Assembly: GCA_947632435.1 (NCBI GenBank)
Contig: CANRPC010000004.1
Span: 34,265 to 98,264 of the forward strand
Direction of reading: 5' to 3'
DNA from: an uncultured Bacilli bacterium
Lineage (GTDB): Bacteria; Bacillota_I; Bacilli_A; RFN20; CAG-449
DNA: 64,000 nucleotides
The first letter of the stretch is position 1. The number at the start of each line of letters is the position of its first letter. Of the stretch, positions 53,430 to 64,000 are shown one piece after another. A model generated the notes under the pieces. The model saw only the letters and a program-made list of their open reading frames with translations. It made no database searches and was not told the origin of the DNA. A program made the translations under genes and the position numbers.

Positions 53430-55625
53430 ATGGACTTATCTATGTTAAACGATACACAAAAAAATGGAGTTACTACTTCTTCGCAATATACTCGTATTAT
53501 TGCTGGAGCAGGAAGTGGTAAAACTAGAGTTTTAACTAGTCGAATAGCATATTTATTGGAAAATGGTCTTGCTTATGCAAGTGGTATATTAGGTATTACT
53601 TTTACAAATAAAGCGGCAAAAGAAATAAAAGAAAGAGTGCTAAAAATTGTTGATGGTGCCTCAGACATGGCTTTATGTACGATTCACTCTTGGTGTGCAC
53701 GTTTTTTACGCTTTGAATGCTATCATATAAATTATCCATCTAATTTTATTATTTTAGATGAAGATGATGCAGAAAGGGTAATGAAAGACATTTTTGTCGC
53801 TCATGGAAAACCTAAAAATGATTCTAATATAAAAAAATGTATTAATTGGATTTCTTCCAAAAAGAATCAAGGTTTTCAATACGTAGATTTAAAAGATGAA
53901 CAATATAAAAATCAAGAATTAAGAGATTTTTTAAATTATTTTGAAGAATATGATAGAAAATTAAAAGAAATGTATGCTCTTGATTTTGATGATCTTCTTT
54001 TAAAAACTATAGAAATATTAAAAGATAAAAAAAATGGTGTTCAAGAAAAATATCATAATCGTATTAGTCATATTCTTGTCGATGAGTTTCAAGATATAAA
54101 TGATGTCCAATTTGAATTAATAACTTTATTATTATCGCCAACTTGTGAACTTTATGTCGTGGGTGATCCTGATCAAACAATCTATACTTGGAGAGGAGCT
54201 AATAATAGAATAATTATTGATTTAGAAAAATCTATTAAACAAATTTATCCTGAAGCAAAAGTAGAAACTATTATTTTAGATAAAAATTATCGTTCTACAA
54301 AAACGATTTTAGCCGCGGCAAATAAATTGATTGAACATAATAATGAAAGAATAAAAAAGAATCTTTTAGCAACTCAAGATGATGGTCAAAAAATTGCTTT
54401 GTTTAAAGCATCTAGAACCTCAGATGAAGCAAGTTATGTTGCCAATACAATTAAAGAATTACATCAAGAAGGTACAAATTATAAAGATATTGCCATTTTA
54501 TACCGCATGAATTTTTTAACTCGTGAATTAGAATCGCAACTAAATTTACATCAAATTCCTTATAAAATTTATGGAGGTTTAAAATTCTATCAACGTAAAG
54601 AAATTAAAGATGTTCTTGCTTATTTGAATTTACTAATTAACCCTATGTATAATATTGGACTAACAAGAATTATTAATGTCCCAAAAAGAAATATTGGGCA
54701 AAGTTCTTTAGATAAATTGTTAGAGCAAAGCGAAACTAATGGTCAAAGTTTATATCTTTATCTATTAGAAACAGATGTCGACAACATTCCTTTACCTCTA
54801 GCTAAAGCTTTATCTTTAAAAAACATGATTACTATTATTGAAATGTATAAAGATAAAATTAAAAATGCTAGTTCTTCTGTTGTTCCTTTAATTGCCAAAA
54901 AAATGATTGATGATTTAAATTATTCAAAAGCCTTAGAAGAAGATCCTTTAACCGTAGATGAAAGAAAAGATAACGTTGAAGAATTTTTTATGGCAATGCA
55001 GCAATATTATAATTCTGTTCAAAATCCAACATTTGAGGAATTCATGGAAATATGTGCTTTGCAATCATCTCAAGATGATGTTGAATCTGGCGATTTTGTT
55101 ACATTGATGACTGTGCATACTGCTAAAGGATTAGAATTTGATAATGTTTTTCTTTATAGTTTCTGCGATGGTATTTTTCCATCAAAAAGAGCGATTGAAG
55201 AATCTTTAAAAAACATTGAAGAAGAAAGAAGATTAGCTTATGTTGCCATAACAAGAGCAAAAAAGAAACTTTATGTTTCATATAATGAAGATTTTTCTCA
55301 TTTTGTAGGATTTAAATTACATCCTTCACGATTTATTAAAGAGGCTGGTATTAGTAAAAATATTGAGGAAAAATATCAATATATTACTCAAAATGAATGG
55401 TCGTATTATAAACCTAAAAAAACATTTAATAAAGAACCCCTTGTTAAAAAAACAAACGGAATTACAAATTGGCAAATTAATGATCGAGTAAAACATGATA
55501 CCTTTGGTTATGGTTCAGTAATTGAAGTTAAAAAAGATTTAATAGTAGTAAAATTTGACGATGAAAAATATGGTCAAAAAACTTTAGTATCATCTCACTT
55601 TATGATACATAAAGTACTAAATTAA
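53430..55625 (+). CDS. pcrA: UvrD/PcrA-type DNA helicase
   Basis: 731 residues from the ATG at 53430 (MDLSMLNDTQKNGV), seven bases after GGTGA; an upstream ATG at 53418 is possible. Helicase motifs: Q motif LNDTQKNGV, Walker A AGAGSGKTRVL, motif Ia GITFTNKAAKEI, motif II LVDEFQDIND, motif III GDPDQTIYTWRGA, motif VI VAITRAKKKLYVS. C-terminal Tudor-like end (DRVKHDTFGYGSV). Typical PcrA length. First of a run leading to gatB. Confidence 0.95.
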   Translation: MDLSMLNDTQKNGVTTSSQYTRIIAGAGSGKTRVLTSRIAYLLENGLAYASGILGITFTNKAAKEIKERVLKIVDGASDMALCTIHSWCARFLRFECYHINYPSNFIILDEDDAERVMKDIFVAHGKPKNDSNIKKCINWISSKKNQGFQYVDLKDEQYKNQELRDFLNYFEEYDRKLKEMYALDFDDLLLKTIEILKDKKNGVQEKYHNRISHILVDEFQDINDVQFELITLLLSPTCELYVVGDPDQTIYTWRGANNRIIIDLEKSIKQIYPEAKVETIILDKNYRSTKTILAAANKLIEHNNERIKKNLLATQDDGQKIALFKASRTSDEASYVANTIKELHQEGTNYKDIAILYRMNFLTRELESQLNLHQIPYKIYGGLKFYQRKEIKDVLAYLNLLINPMYNIGLTRIINVPKRNIGQSSLDKLLEQSETNGQSLYLYLLETDVDNIPLPLAKALSLKNMITIIEMYKDKIKNASSSVVPLIAKKMIDDLNYSKALEEDPLTVDERKDNVEEFFMAMQQYYNSVQNPTFEEFMEICALQSSQDDVESGDFVTLMTVHTAKGLEFDNVFLYSFCDGIFPSKRAIEESLKNIEEERRLAYVAITRAKKKLYVSYNEDFSHFVGFKLHPSRFIKEAGISKNIEEKYQYITQNEWSYYKPKKTFNKEPLVKKTNGITNWQINDRVKHDTFGYGSVIEVKKDLIVVKFDDEKYGQKTLVSSHFMIHKVLN

Positions 55626-57644
<2,019 letters not shown>

Positions 57645-57645
57645 T

Positions 57646-57945
57646 TTTATGAAAGAAATAAATGAAACATTATTAAAAGAATGTGCGCATAATTTAATGT
57701 TTGATATGAAAGAAGAAGAATATCAAACATTACTAAATGAATTTCATATTGTACAAGAGCAATTATCAATGATTGGAGAAATTGATGGTTTAGATCAAGA
57801 AGAACCAATGACTTTTCCATTTGATTGCGCAATTTCTTATTTAAGAGAAGATGAAGAAAAAGAAAATTTGACTCGTGAAGAAGCTTTAAAAAATGCCAAA
57901 GATGTTTTTGCTGGTCAAATTAAACTTCCAAAGGTGGTGGGCTAA
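57646..57945 (+). CDS. gatC: Asp/Glu-tRNA amidotransferase subunit C
   Basis: 99 residues from the ATG at 57646 after AAAGGGTGATTTT, one base past the ligA stop. Helical N-terminus (LKECAHNLMFDMKEEEYQTL) as in GatC, then a tail that runs between GatA and GatB in the known complex. Next gene overlaps by one base. Confidence 0.82.
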   Translation, partial: FMKEINETLLKECAHNLMFDMKEEEYQTLLNEFHIVQEQLSMIGEIDGLDQEEPMTFPFDCAISYLREDEEKENLTREEALKNAKDVFAGQIKLPKVVG

Positions 57946-59405
57946 TGTATTTAGATAAAACTATCGTGGAACTTCATAATCTATTAGTAAAAAAAGAAGT
58001 TACCCCTTATGAATTAGCTCAAGAAGCTATTGAAAATGCAAAGAATGATTCAAACAATGCTTTTGAAACAATATGTGAACAAGAAGCTTTAGATTTTGCT
58101 AAAACATTAATAGAACCAGAAAAAGACAATCTTTTTTGGGGAATACCTTATGTTGCTAAAGATAATTATTCCACGAAAGGAATTTTAACTACAGGTTCAA
58201 GTGATATTTTAAAAGATTATGTGCCAGTATTTGATGCAACCGTTATTAAAAAATTAAAAGAAAAAAAAGCTGTTTTGATAGGAAAAACAACGCTTGATGA
58301 ATTAGCTATGGGAGGAAGTGGAACAACTTCTCATAAGGGCAAAACATATAATCCATATGACAAGACACACACTTATATAATTGGTGGTTCTTCATGTGGT
58401 TCAGCTGCCTCTTTAGCAAGTGGAATTGTTCCTTTTGCTTTAGGTTCTGATACTGGAGATTCTGTTAGAAAACCTGCTTCTTATGCAGGATTAGTAGGGT
58501 TTAAACCAACTTGGGGACGAATTTCCCGCTACGGACTTTTCCCTTTTGCTCCTTCATTAGATCATGTCGCTTATTTTACTAGATCCGTTGAAGATGCTGC
58601 TATTGCTTTAGAAATTTTACAAGGTCATGATGAATTAGATATGACTTCATCTTTAAAAGAACAATGTAATTATTTTAAAGATTTAAATAAAGATATTAAA
58701 GGAATGAAAATTGCTTATATCAAAGAAATTGTTGAATCTGTTAAAGATAAAGTTATTATTGAACAATTTGAAAAAACATTAAATATCTTAAAAGAATTAG
58801 GTGCTGAAGTTAATCAAGTAAGCATGGATAAAAAACTTTTAACAGCAATTTTTGGTACTTATTATGTTATTTCTTGCGCTGAAGCTACATCAAATAATGC
58901 AAATTTAGATGGCATAAAATTTGGCTTAAGAGAGGGAAATGAAAAAACTTATCAAGAAGTTATGTTTAAAGCAAGAACTAAAGGTTTTGGTGAATTTATA
59001 AAACGCCGTTTCATCATAGGAAGTTATTCTTTGTTTAAAGAAAATCAAGAAGAATTATTCTTAAGAGCTCAAAAAGCACGTCGTAAAATTGTTAATGAAA
59101 TCAATAAAATTTTACAAAATTATGATTTAATTTATCTTCCAGCTTTAGGAAGTGTAAGAAATCCTTTTGAAAGCAATGTCGATAAATTAGAACCAAATTA
59201 TTTAATCGCAGAAAATCATTTAGCAATTGCTAATTTTGCTGGTCTTCCTTCTTTAACTTTACCTATAGGTATTGATAAAGACTTCCCATTTGGAGCCAAT
59301 TTTTTAGGAAGAGCATTTGAAGAACAAAAAGTGTTTAATGTTGCTTATGCGTTAGAATCAAAATTAGAATTTAAAAATATTACAGCAAAGAAGGTGAATG
59401 GTTAA
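57945..59405 (+). CDS. gatA: Glu-tRNA(Gln) amidotransferase subunit A
   Basis: 486 residues. Amidase signature with the Ser-cisSer-Lys triad: Lys in YVAKDNYST, Ser in GGSSCGSAASLASG and Ser in GSDTGDSVRKPASYAG. Common GatA has GGSIRQPA at the last site; here it is GDSVRKPA, with the nucleophilic Ser retained. Provides ammonia to GatB. Part of gatCAB. Confidence 0.93.
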   Translation: MYLDKTIVELHNLLVKKEVTPYELAQEAIENAKNDSNNAFETICEQEALDFAKTLIEPEKDNLFWGIPYVAKDNYSTKGILTTGSSDILKDYVPVFDATVIKKLKEKKAVLIGKTTLDELAMGGSGTTSHKGKTYNPYDKTHTYIIGGSSCGSAASLASGIVPFALGSDTGDSVRKPASYAGLVGFKPTWGRISRYGLFPFAPSLDHVAYFTRSVEDAAIALEILQGHDELDMTSSLKEQCNYFKDLNKDIKGMKIAYIKEIVESVKDKVIIEQFEKTLNILKELGAEVNQVSMDKKLLTAIFGTYYVISCAEATSNNANLDGIKFGLREGNEKTYQEVMFKARTKGFGEFIKRRFIIGSYSLFKENQEELFLRAQKARRKIVNEINKILQNYDLIYLPALGSVRNPFESNVDKLEPNYLIAENHLAIANFAGLPSLTLPIGIDKDFPFGANFLGRAFEEQKVFNVAYALESKLEFKNITAKKVNG

Positions 59406-60832
59406 TGGAATTAGAGGCAGTTATTGGTATAGAAATACATGTGGAAATGAAGACAAAAACAAAAATGTTTTCTTCTTCATCAAATGTTTTTGGCGCAGAT
59501 ACAAATACTAAAGTTTCTCCACTTGATATGGCTTTTCCAGGCACATTACCTGTTGTTAATAAACAAGCTGTAATTAACGCGATAAGAGTTTGTTCTGCTT
59601 TGCATATGGATATTGATCATGAATTATGGTTTGATAGAAAAAATTATTTTTATTCCGATTTACCAAAAGGTTATCAAATTACCCAACAAAGAAGACCAAT
59701 TGGAAGTAATGGTTATGTCGAAATTCTTTGTGATAATTCCATGAAAAAAATACACATTGAAAGATTGCACATGGAAGAAGATACTTGTAAACAAATTCAT
59801 TATGCTGATTGCACTTTACTTGACTATAATCGAGCAGGAACACCATTATTAGAAATTGTTTCTCTACCTGAAATTCATAATGGCGAAGAAGCTATGAAAT
59901 ATGTTGATGCTATAAGAAGAATTGTCGTCTATTCTAATGTCAGTGATGGCAAAATGGAAGAAGGATCTTTACGTTGTGATGTTAATATTTCTTTAAAAGA
60001 AAAAGGTCAAGATAAATTAGGTACAAAAGTAGAAATTAAAAACCTTAATTCTTTAGCAAATGTTGAAAAAGCAATTAATTTTGAAATTAAAAGACAAAGT
60101 GAATTAATAATGAATAATTTACCTGTTGAGCAAGAAACAAGAAGATTTGATGAAACACATAAAGAAACTGTTTTAATGAGAAAGAAAACAGATGCTGTTG
60201 ATTATAAATATTTTACGGAACCAAATATTCCTCCTATTAAATTGTCAGATGAATTTATTAATGATGCGATTAAATCTTGTCCTGAACTTGCCGATGTAAA
60301 ATATGAACGTTATGTAAAAGCTGGTTTATCATCTCAAGAAGCTTATCAATTATTACAAGATAAAGATTTAAGCTCTTATTATGATAGTTGCTTGCAATAT
60401 AATCCTAAATTGGCAAAACAAATATGGAACTTCTTAGTCGTAGATATTTCATCTTATTTAAATAAACGTGGTGAAACTTTTGCTTTATTTACATTAAAAG
60501 CAGAGAATATTGTAAAATTATTATCAATTATTGATAAAGGAGATATTTCTTATGCTCAAGGAAGAAAAGTTTTTGAAAAAATGTGCGAAAAAGAATTAGA
60601 TCCAAATATAATCGTTGAATCTTTAAATTTAAAGCAAAATTCTAACACTGAAGAAATTAAAGCTATGTGTTTAGAAGTTATTGCAAATAACAATCAATCT
60701 GTTATTGACTATAAAGCAGGCAAAGATAGAGCTATGTCTTATCTTGTTGGCCAAGTAATGAAAACAAGTAAAGGAAAAGCAAATCCTCAAATTGTTGCTA
60801 AATTAGTCAAAGAAATATTGGATAGTAAATAA
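59405..60832 (+). CDS. gatB: Glu-tRNA(Gln) amidotransferase subunit B
   Basis: 475 residues. EAVIGIEIHVEMKTKTKMF at the start, FDRKNYFYSDLPKGYQITQ, the MEEGSLRCDVNIS motif and a C-terminal YqeY-like tail domain. Activates and amidates Glu on tRNA(Gln). Start overlaps the gatA stop by one base. Confidence 0.96.
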   Translation: MELEAVIGIEIHVEMKTKTKMFSSSSNVFGADTNTKVSPLDMAFPGTLPVVNKQAVINAIRVCSALHMDIDHELWFDRKNYFYSDLPKGYQITQQRRPIGSNGYVEILCDNSMKKIHIERLHMEEDTCKQIHYADCTLLDYNRAGTPLLEIVSLPEIHNGEEAMKYVDAIRRIVVYSNVSDGKMEEGSLRCDVNISLKEKGQDKLGTKVEIKNLNSLANVEKAINFEIKRQSELIMNNLPVEQETRRFDETHKETVLMRKKTDAVDYKYFTEPNIPPIKLSDEFINDAIKSCPELADVKYERYVKAGLSSQEAYQLLQDKDLSSYYDSCLQYNPKLAKQIWNFLVVDISSYLNKRGETFALFTLKAENIVKLLSIIDKGDISYAQGRKVFEKMCEKELDPNIIVESLNLKQNSNTEEIKAMCLEVIANNNQSVIDYKAGKDRAMSYLVGQVMKTSKGKANPQIVAKLVKEILDSK

Positions 60833-60833
60833 T

Positions 60834-61382
60834 ATGAAAGCACTTGTACTTTTCGCGGATTATTTTGAAGAAACCGAAGCTCTAGCAACTTGCGATGTAC
60901 TTTTAAGAGCAAATGAAGAAGTTATGCATGCTTCATGTATGCCTAGTTTAACAGTTAAAGCAAAAGGAAATTTTTCTATTATTTGTGATGCCTTATTAGA
61001 TAAAATAAATCCTGATGATTACGACTATTTAGTAATTCCTGGTGGTAAAGCATCATTTACTATTTTAAATAATGATTTACGCGTAGAAAAATTAATTGAT
61101 GATTTTATTTCAAAAAACAAATTAGTAGCTTCAATATGTGCCGCGCCTCATTTACTCGGAAGAAAAGGTTATTTTAAAAATCGCAATTATACTGTTCATC
61201 CAGGTTTTGAAACTTACTTTACTGCAGGAAATTATCTTCAAAATGAAGGAGTAATTAAAGATGATAAATTTGTCACCGCAAAATCAATGTATTATTCATT
61301 AGAATTTGCTTTTGCAATTATCTCTTTCCTTTATGGAGAAGAAAAAGCTGAAGAAGTAAGAAAAAATTGTAAAGGCCAATAA
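60834..61382 (+). CDS. DJ-1/PfpI-family protein
   Basis: 182 residues. Class I glutamine amidotransferase-like fold: EETEAL (Glu 15-16 region), LVIPGGKASF, and the nucleophile elbow with Cys in VASICAAPHLLG near 105. Similar to YajL/ThiJ. Possibly a protein or metabolite deglycase or chaperone; specificity is not shown. Two bases after gatB and ended by a terminator. Confidence 0.87.
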   Translation: MKALVLFADYFEETEALATCDVLLRANEEVMHASCMPSLTVKAKGNFSIICDALLDKINPDDYDYLVIPGGKASFTILNNDLRVEKLIDDFISKNKLVASICAAPHLLGRKGYFKNRNYTVHPGFETYFTAGNYLQNEGVIKDDKFVTAKSMYYSLEFAFAIISFLYGEEKAEEVRKNCKGQ

Positions 61383-61390
61383 ATTAATAT

Positions 61391-61423
61391 AGGTGTATTT
61401 TATATATTAGAATACACCTTTTT
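61391..61423 (+). terminator. Intrinsic terminator after the DJ-1 gene
   Basis: AGGTGTATT (61391-61399) and AATACACCT (61411-61419) followed by TTTTT. Ends the pcrA-to-DJ-1 run. Confidence 0.88.
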
Positions 61424-61450
61424 AATTAATTAAAATTACTTATAAATTCT

Positions 61451-61478
61451 AAGCATCTATATAAAAGGTGCTTTTTTA
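61451..61478 (+). terminator. Second intrinsic terminator
   Basis: AAGCATC (61451-61457) and GGTGCTT (61468-61474), with one G-U pair, followed by TTTTT. A backup terminator 50 bases after the first, or the end of a very short RNA. Confidence 0.65.
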
Positions 61479-61508
61479 ATGCTTTATAAATAAATAATAA
61501 AAAAATTG

Positions 61509-61514
61509 TATAAT
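61509..61514 (+). promoter_or_regulatory. Candidate -10 for the XRE-sigma operon
   Basis: TATAAT at 61509-61514 and another at 61526-61531, about 85-105 bases before the XRE start. No convincing -35. The leader in between has no obvious hairpin. Confidence 0.35.
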
Positions 61515-61613
61515 AAATAGGAAAATATAATAACGATTTTTAGCCCATCTTAGGAACTTTAAAATTCTTATTTTCTTTAGTTGCTAATATTTACGTGAAA
61601 GCGAGTTTATATT

Positions 61614-61820
61614 ATGCAATATGAAAATATTAAGCTACTAAGAAAAGAGAAGAAACTTTCTCAAGATAAACTTGCGAAGAAGATTAATTGTTCGCAACGG
61701 GCTATTTCTCACTATGAAAAAGGCGATAGAGATGTCCCTACTCATATCCTTTTGCTTCTTGCAAATTACTTCGAAGTTTCTATCGATTACCTTTTAGGCG
61801 TTAGTAAGAAACGCAAATAA
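61614..61820 (+). CDS. XRE-family HTH regulator
   Basis: 68 residues, a bare helix-turn-helix domain: LLRKEKKLSQDKLAKKINCS, then RAISHYEKGDRDVPTHILL and LANYFEVSIDYLLG, the full SinR/Cro-like signature. No extra domain. First gene of an operon with an ECF sigma factor. The ribosome-binding site is poor (AGCGAG). Confidence 0.88.
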   Translation: MQYENIKLLRKEKKLSQDKLAKKINCSQRAISHYEKGDRDVPTHILLLLANYFEVSIDYLLGVSKKRK

Positions 61821-62348
61821 TTGTACAATTTAAATAAACATGATTTACTTCTTCTTTTAAAACATGATGAAGATACCTATCATAAAGTTTATTGTGAATT
61901 AAGTAATATTATTTGTCTTTATTTAATTAAAAATTTTCATCTATCTTTAGAAGAAACCAAAGAAATCGCTAATGACGCTTTCGTCCAAGGTGCTTATCTT
62001 AAAATCAAACAATTTGATCCTAATAAAAGTTCTTTTCAAACTTGGATTTTCACTATTGCTAAAAATAATTGTCTTAACTATCTGAAAAAGAAAAAAGATT
62101 TATCATTTCAAGATGAAGGAATTTCTATAAATAAAATAATTGATACCAATAATATTAATAAAGGATTATTATATGAATTAGGATTCATTCTTAATGAAGT
62201 TGAATTCACTTATATTGAAGAACATTTCATATATGATCTTTCTTATCATGAGATTGCTAAAAAATATAATGTAAGTTTATTTTATGTTAAAAAAATTATT
62301 AAAAATGCCTATGACAAAATAAGAAATCATAAGGAGATATTATTATGA
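61821..62348 (+). CDS. ECF-type RNA polymerase sigma factor
   Basis: 175 residues from a TTG placed directly after the XRE stop; no ATG is available before the conserved region. Sigma-2: ELSNIICLYLIKNF, then EETKEIANDAFVQGA and SSFQTWIFTIAKNNCLNYLK. Sigma-4: LSYHEIAKKYNVSLFYVKKI. The TTG with no clear ribosome-binding site suggests coupling to the XRE gene. It ends overlapping the next gene (ATGA), which is the usual place of an anti-sigma factor. Confidence 0.85.
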   Translation: MYNLNKHDLLLLLKHDEDTYHKVYCELSNIICLYLIKNFHLSLEETKEIANDAFVQGAYLKIKQFDPNKSSFQTWIFTIAKNNCLNYLKKKKDLSFQDEGISINKIIDTNNINKGLLYELGFILNEVEFTYIEEHFIYDLSYHEIAKKYNVSLFYVKKIIKNAYDKIRNHKEILL

Positions 62349-62932
62349 CAAAAAGAAAATTAAAAAAATTAATAAATGAAGATTTAGAAAACCTTTTTCA
62401 TATGAATGAAAATGCTGAATTAGCTAAAAAAGGCCTTATTTTTTCTCATGATAAAAAGAAATATATTCGTAGATATAGACTTGTCTTTGCTACTTCTTTT
62501 TCTTGTATTGCTTTATTAGTTGGTTCTATTTCTTGGATTGTTATTCAAAATAATAACAGTCATAAATATGATATTGTGGCGAAAGAAGCAAATTTATTTA
62601 TTTCAGAAAGAACAAATGATTATGATAGATTACCAATTTTTTCTTTGCCAAAAAATAATAACAATGTATATTTAAACATTTATAAAGGTCGAAAATATGA
62701 TGCTGAAAATGATAAAAGAAACATTTTATATTTTTATCAATATGGAAATTATAAAAACGAAGAAATGGATTCAAAATTAGACTTTTATATTCAAGATAAT
62801 CATGAAATTATATATAACATAACTAATAATACTATTGATCAATTAACATTAAATAATAATGAAGAATTAAATAATTTATTTGTTACAATATTTAATAAAA
62901 ATGAATCAATAGGGACCTATACATTGATTTAA
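62345..62932 (+). CDS. Membrane protein, probable anti-sigma factor
   Basis: 195 residues. About 45 charged cytoplasmic residues, one helix (LVFATSFSCIALLVGSISWIVI), then an extracytoplasmic domain of about 125 residues. The gene is coupled to the ECF sigma gene by a four-base overlap, and the layout fits a transmembrane anti-sigma factor. No known anti-sigma motif (such as HxxxCxxC) is present, so the role is inferred from context. Confidence 0.65.
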   Translation: MTKRKLKKLINEDLENLFHMNENAELAKKGLIFSHDKKKYIRRYRLVFATSFSCIALLVGSISWIVIQNNNSHKYDIVAKEANLFISERTNDYDRLPIFSLPKNNNNVYLNIYKGRKYDAENDKRNILYFYQYGNYKNEEMDSKLDFYIQDNHEIIYNITNNTIDQLTLNNNEELNNLFVTIFNKNESIGTYTLI

Positions 62933-62963
62933 TTAATGAAGGGAGTAAAACTAACAACATAAT

Positions 62964-64000
62964 ATGTTAAAGTACATATTATTAATTCCTATATTATGTG
63001 TAGCAAGTGTTAATATAGGAACACATAAAAACAAAGAAATACTTGAGGAATCAAATTATCAAGAAAAAATAATTTTTGAAAATTGTCAAAATTTATATCA
63101 AGAACAAAATTCAATACAAAATATAAATGATGAAGATGAGGATTATACACTTACAATAAAACTTGATTATCCTCTTACAAATCAAGCATCATATGAAAAT
63201 GATGAAGAAAAAGCAAAAGAATATCAAAGATTAAAAGAATACTATACAAGTAATAATGATAAAATAGTGCAAAATCTAAATTTAAATGATTTTGAACATG
63301 TATATGTATCAAAATATTCACCATTTATAAGTATTGATACAACATATAAAGAATTAAAAGCCAATAACTTAATAGGTTTAACAAATATTTCAAAAAATAA
63401 AAATGTTGAATGTATTTATGTTAATAAAAATGAAAATGCGATTGAACCTTCTTTATATAATGCTTACGATGTCATGGGAACATTTGACTATGTAGTAAGA
63501 AACAAAACTTATACTGGAAACAATGTAACAATCGGTTTATTAGAAACAGGAATACCAAATAAAAACCATGAAAACTTTGTAGGTAAAGATTTAGAAGTAA
63601 GAGATGTTTGGTATTTAATTGAAACAACTAAAGATCATGCGACGATGATGGCTTCAGTTTTAATTGGACCTGAAGGTATTGTACCAGAAAGCTCTATAAA
63701 AGCAGCTCAATTATTTGGTGATCCTATTGATGAAATTGATTGGTTTTTAGATAAAGGTGTAGATATTATTAATTGTAGTTATACTGATGCAACACCAAAT
63801 GGTGTATATCAATCAGATTCTGCATATATGGATTATATTTCATATAATTACAACATTATTTTCGTTGCTGGATCAGGTAATACAGGTAACGAAGATGGAT
63901 ATATAGGTAATCCTGGCTTAGCATTAAATGCTATTACTGTAGGTGCCATGAATCCGTATACTTTTAAAATGTGTGATTTTTCTTCTTATAAAGTTATTGA
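62964..64000 (+). CDS. Subtilase (S8)-like protein, Asp replaced by Glu (3' part outside the window)
   Basis: 345 residues are visible. A short hydrophobic N-terminus (ILLIPILCVASV) acts as signal. A propeptide-like region follows. The S8 core is at about 185-340: NVTIGLLETGIPN, where the family has DTG and this protein has ETG (Glu 195); DHATMMASVLIG with His 225; VDIINCSYTD; and the oxyanion Asn in VAGSGNTGN (306). The Ser motif would lie beyond the window. AGGGAG stands 19 bases before the start, a long gap. It is next in the sigma/anti-sigma gene run and could be its target. Confidence 0.78.
   Translation, partial: MLKYILLIPILCVASVNIGTHKNKEILEESNYQEKIIFENCQNLYQEQNSIQNINDEDEDYTLTIKLDYPLTNQASYENDEEKAKEYQRLKEYYTSNNDKIVQNLNLNDFEHVYVSKYSPFISIDTTYKELKANNLIGLTNISKNKNVECIYVNKNENAIEPSLYNAYDVMGTFDYVVRNKTYTGNNVTIGLLETGIPNKNHENFVGKDLEVRDVWYLIETTKDHATMMASVLIGPEGIVPESSIKAAQLFGDPIDEIDWFLDKGVDIINCSYTDATPNGVYQSDSAYMDYISYNYNIIFVAGSGNTGNEDGYIGNPGLALNAITVGAMNPYTFKMCDFSSYKVI

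Overview
The window is very AT-rich, gene-dense DNA from a low-G+C Gram-positive-type bacterium (Bacilli / former Tenericutes or Erysipelotrichia-like, probably an uncultured gut or rumen lineage; this placement is inference). The code is standard: holB, ligA and the ECF sigma gene end in TGA, and Trp is TGG. That argues against Mycoplasma-type code 4. The dnaX-ybaB-recR-tmk-holB-yaaT-rsmI run, the gdpP-rplI-dnaB-walJ-rlmH run and the rpsF-ssb-rpsR operon are classic Firmicutes arrangements.

Region 1 (1 to about 10.8 kb) is the right end of an integrated mobile element. It ends with a plus-strand tyrosine integrase carrying an N-terminal zinc ribbon. Left of it are about 18 small minus-strand genes, mostly single-pass membrane or hypothetical proteins. 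They include three diverged paralogous membrane proteins, a protein built of ten 11-residue repeats, a zinc-ribbon protein and a small probable DNA-binding protein. Several genes share a CGCAAAAATAACA-like leader motif not seen upstream of host genes, and several end in good intrinsic terminators. No capsid, terminase, relaxase or conjugation ATPase is visible, so phage versus conjugative element stays open. The left end is outside the window.

Region 2 (10.9-18.2 kb) holds host genes: an RluA-type pseudouridine synthase, DegV, a TetR regulator, glyA, a low-molecular-weight phosphatase, mscL, a DUF3810 membrane protease-like protein and a Pr6Pr-type membrane protein. Next to the last lies a small G+C-richer relic.

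Region 3 (18.3-41 kb) is the replication/translation core. Plus strand: dnaX through rsmI. Minus strand: gdpP-rplI-dnaB-walJ-rlmH-yfhO, rpsF-ssb-rpsR, a ClpC-like ATPase, and ftsH-dus-lysS.

Region 4 (41-53.3 kb) mixes secreted and lipid-anchored proteins (endonuclease I lipoprotein, paralogous surface proteins with a shared palindromic leader, lipoproteins, a thioredoxin-like lipoprotein) with tRNA-modification genes (TtcA-like, TcdA), tRNA-Gln(CTG), a CarD-type regulator, dUTPase and asnS.

Region 5 (53.4-61.4 kb) is pcrA-ligA-gatC-gatA-gatB-DJ-1. GatCAB would make Gln-tRNA(Gln), the tRNA encoded at 45.7 kb.

Region 6 (61.6-64 kb) is an XRE regulator, ECF sigma factor, membrane anti-sigma-like protein and a subtilase-like protein cut by the window edge. 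The subtilase has Glu in place of the catalytic Asp.

Convergent gene pairs are packed to zero spacing: three pairs share one TTAA tetranucleotide as both stop codons.
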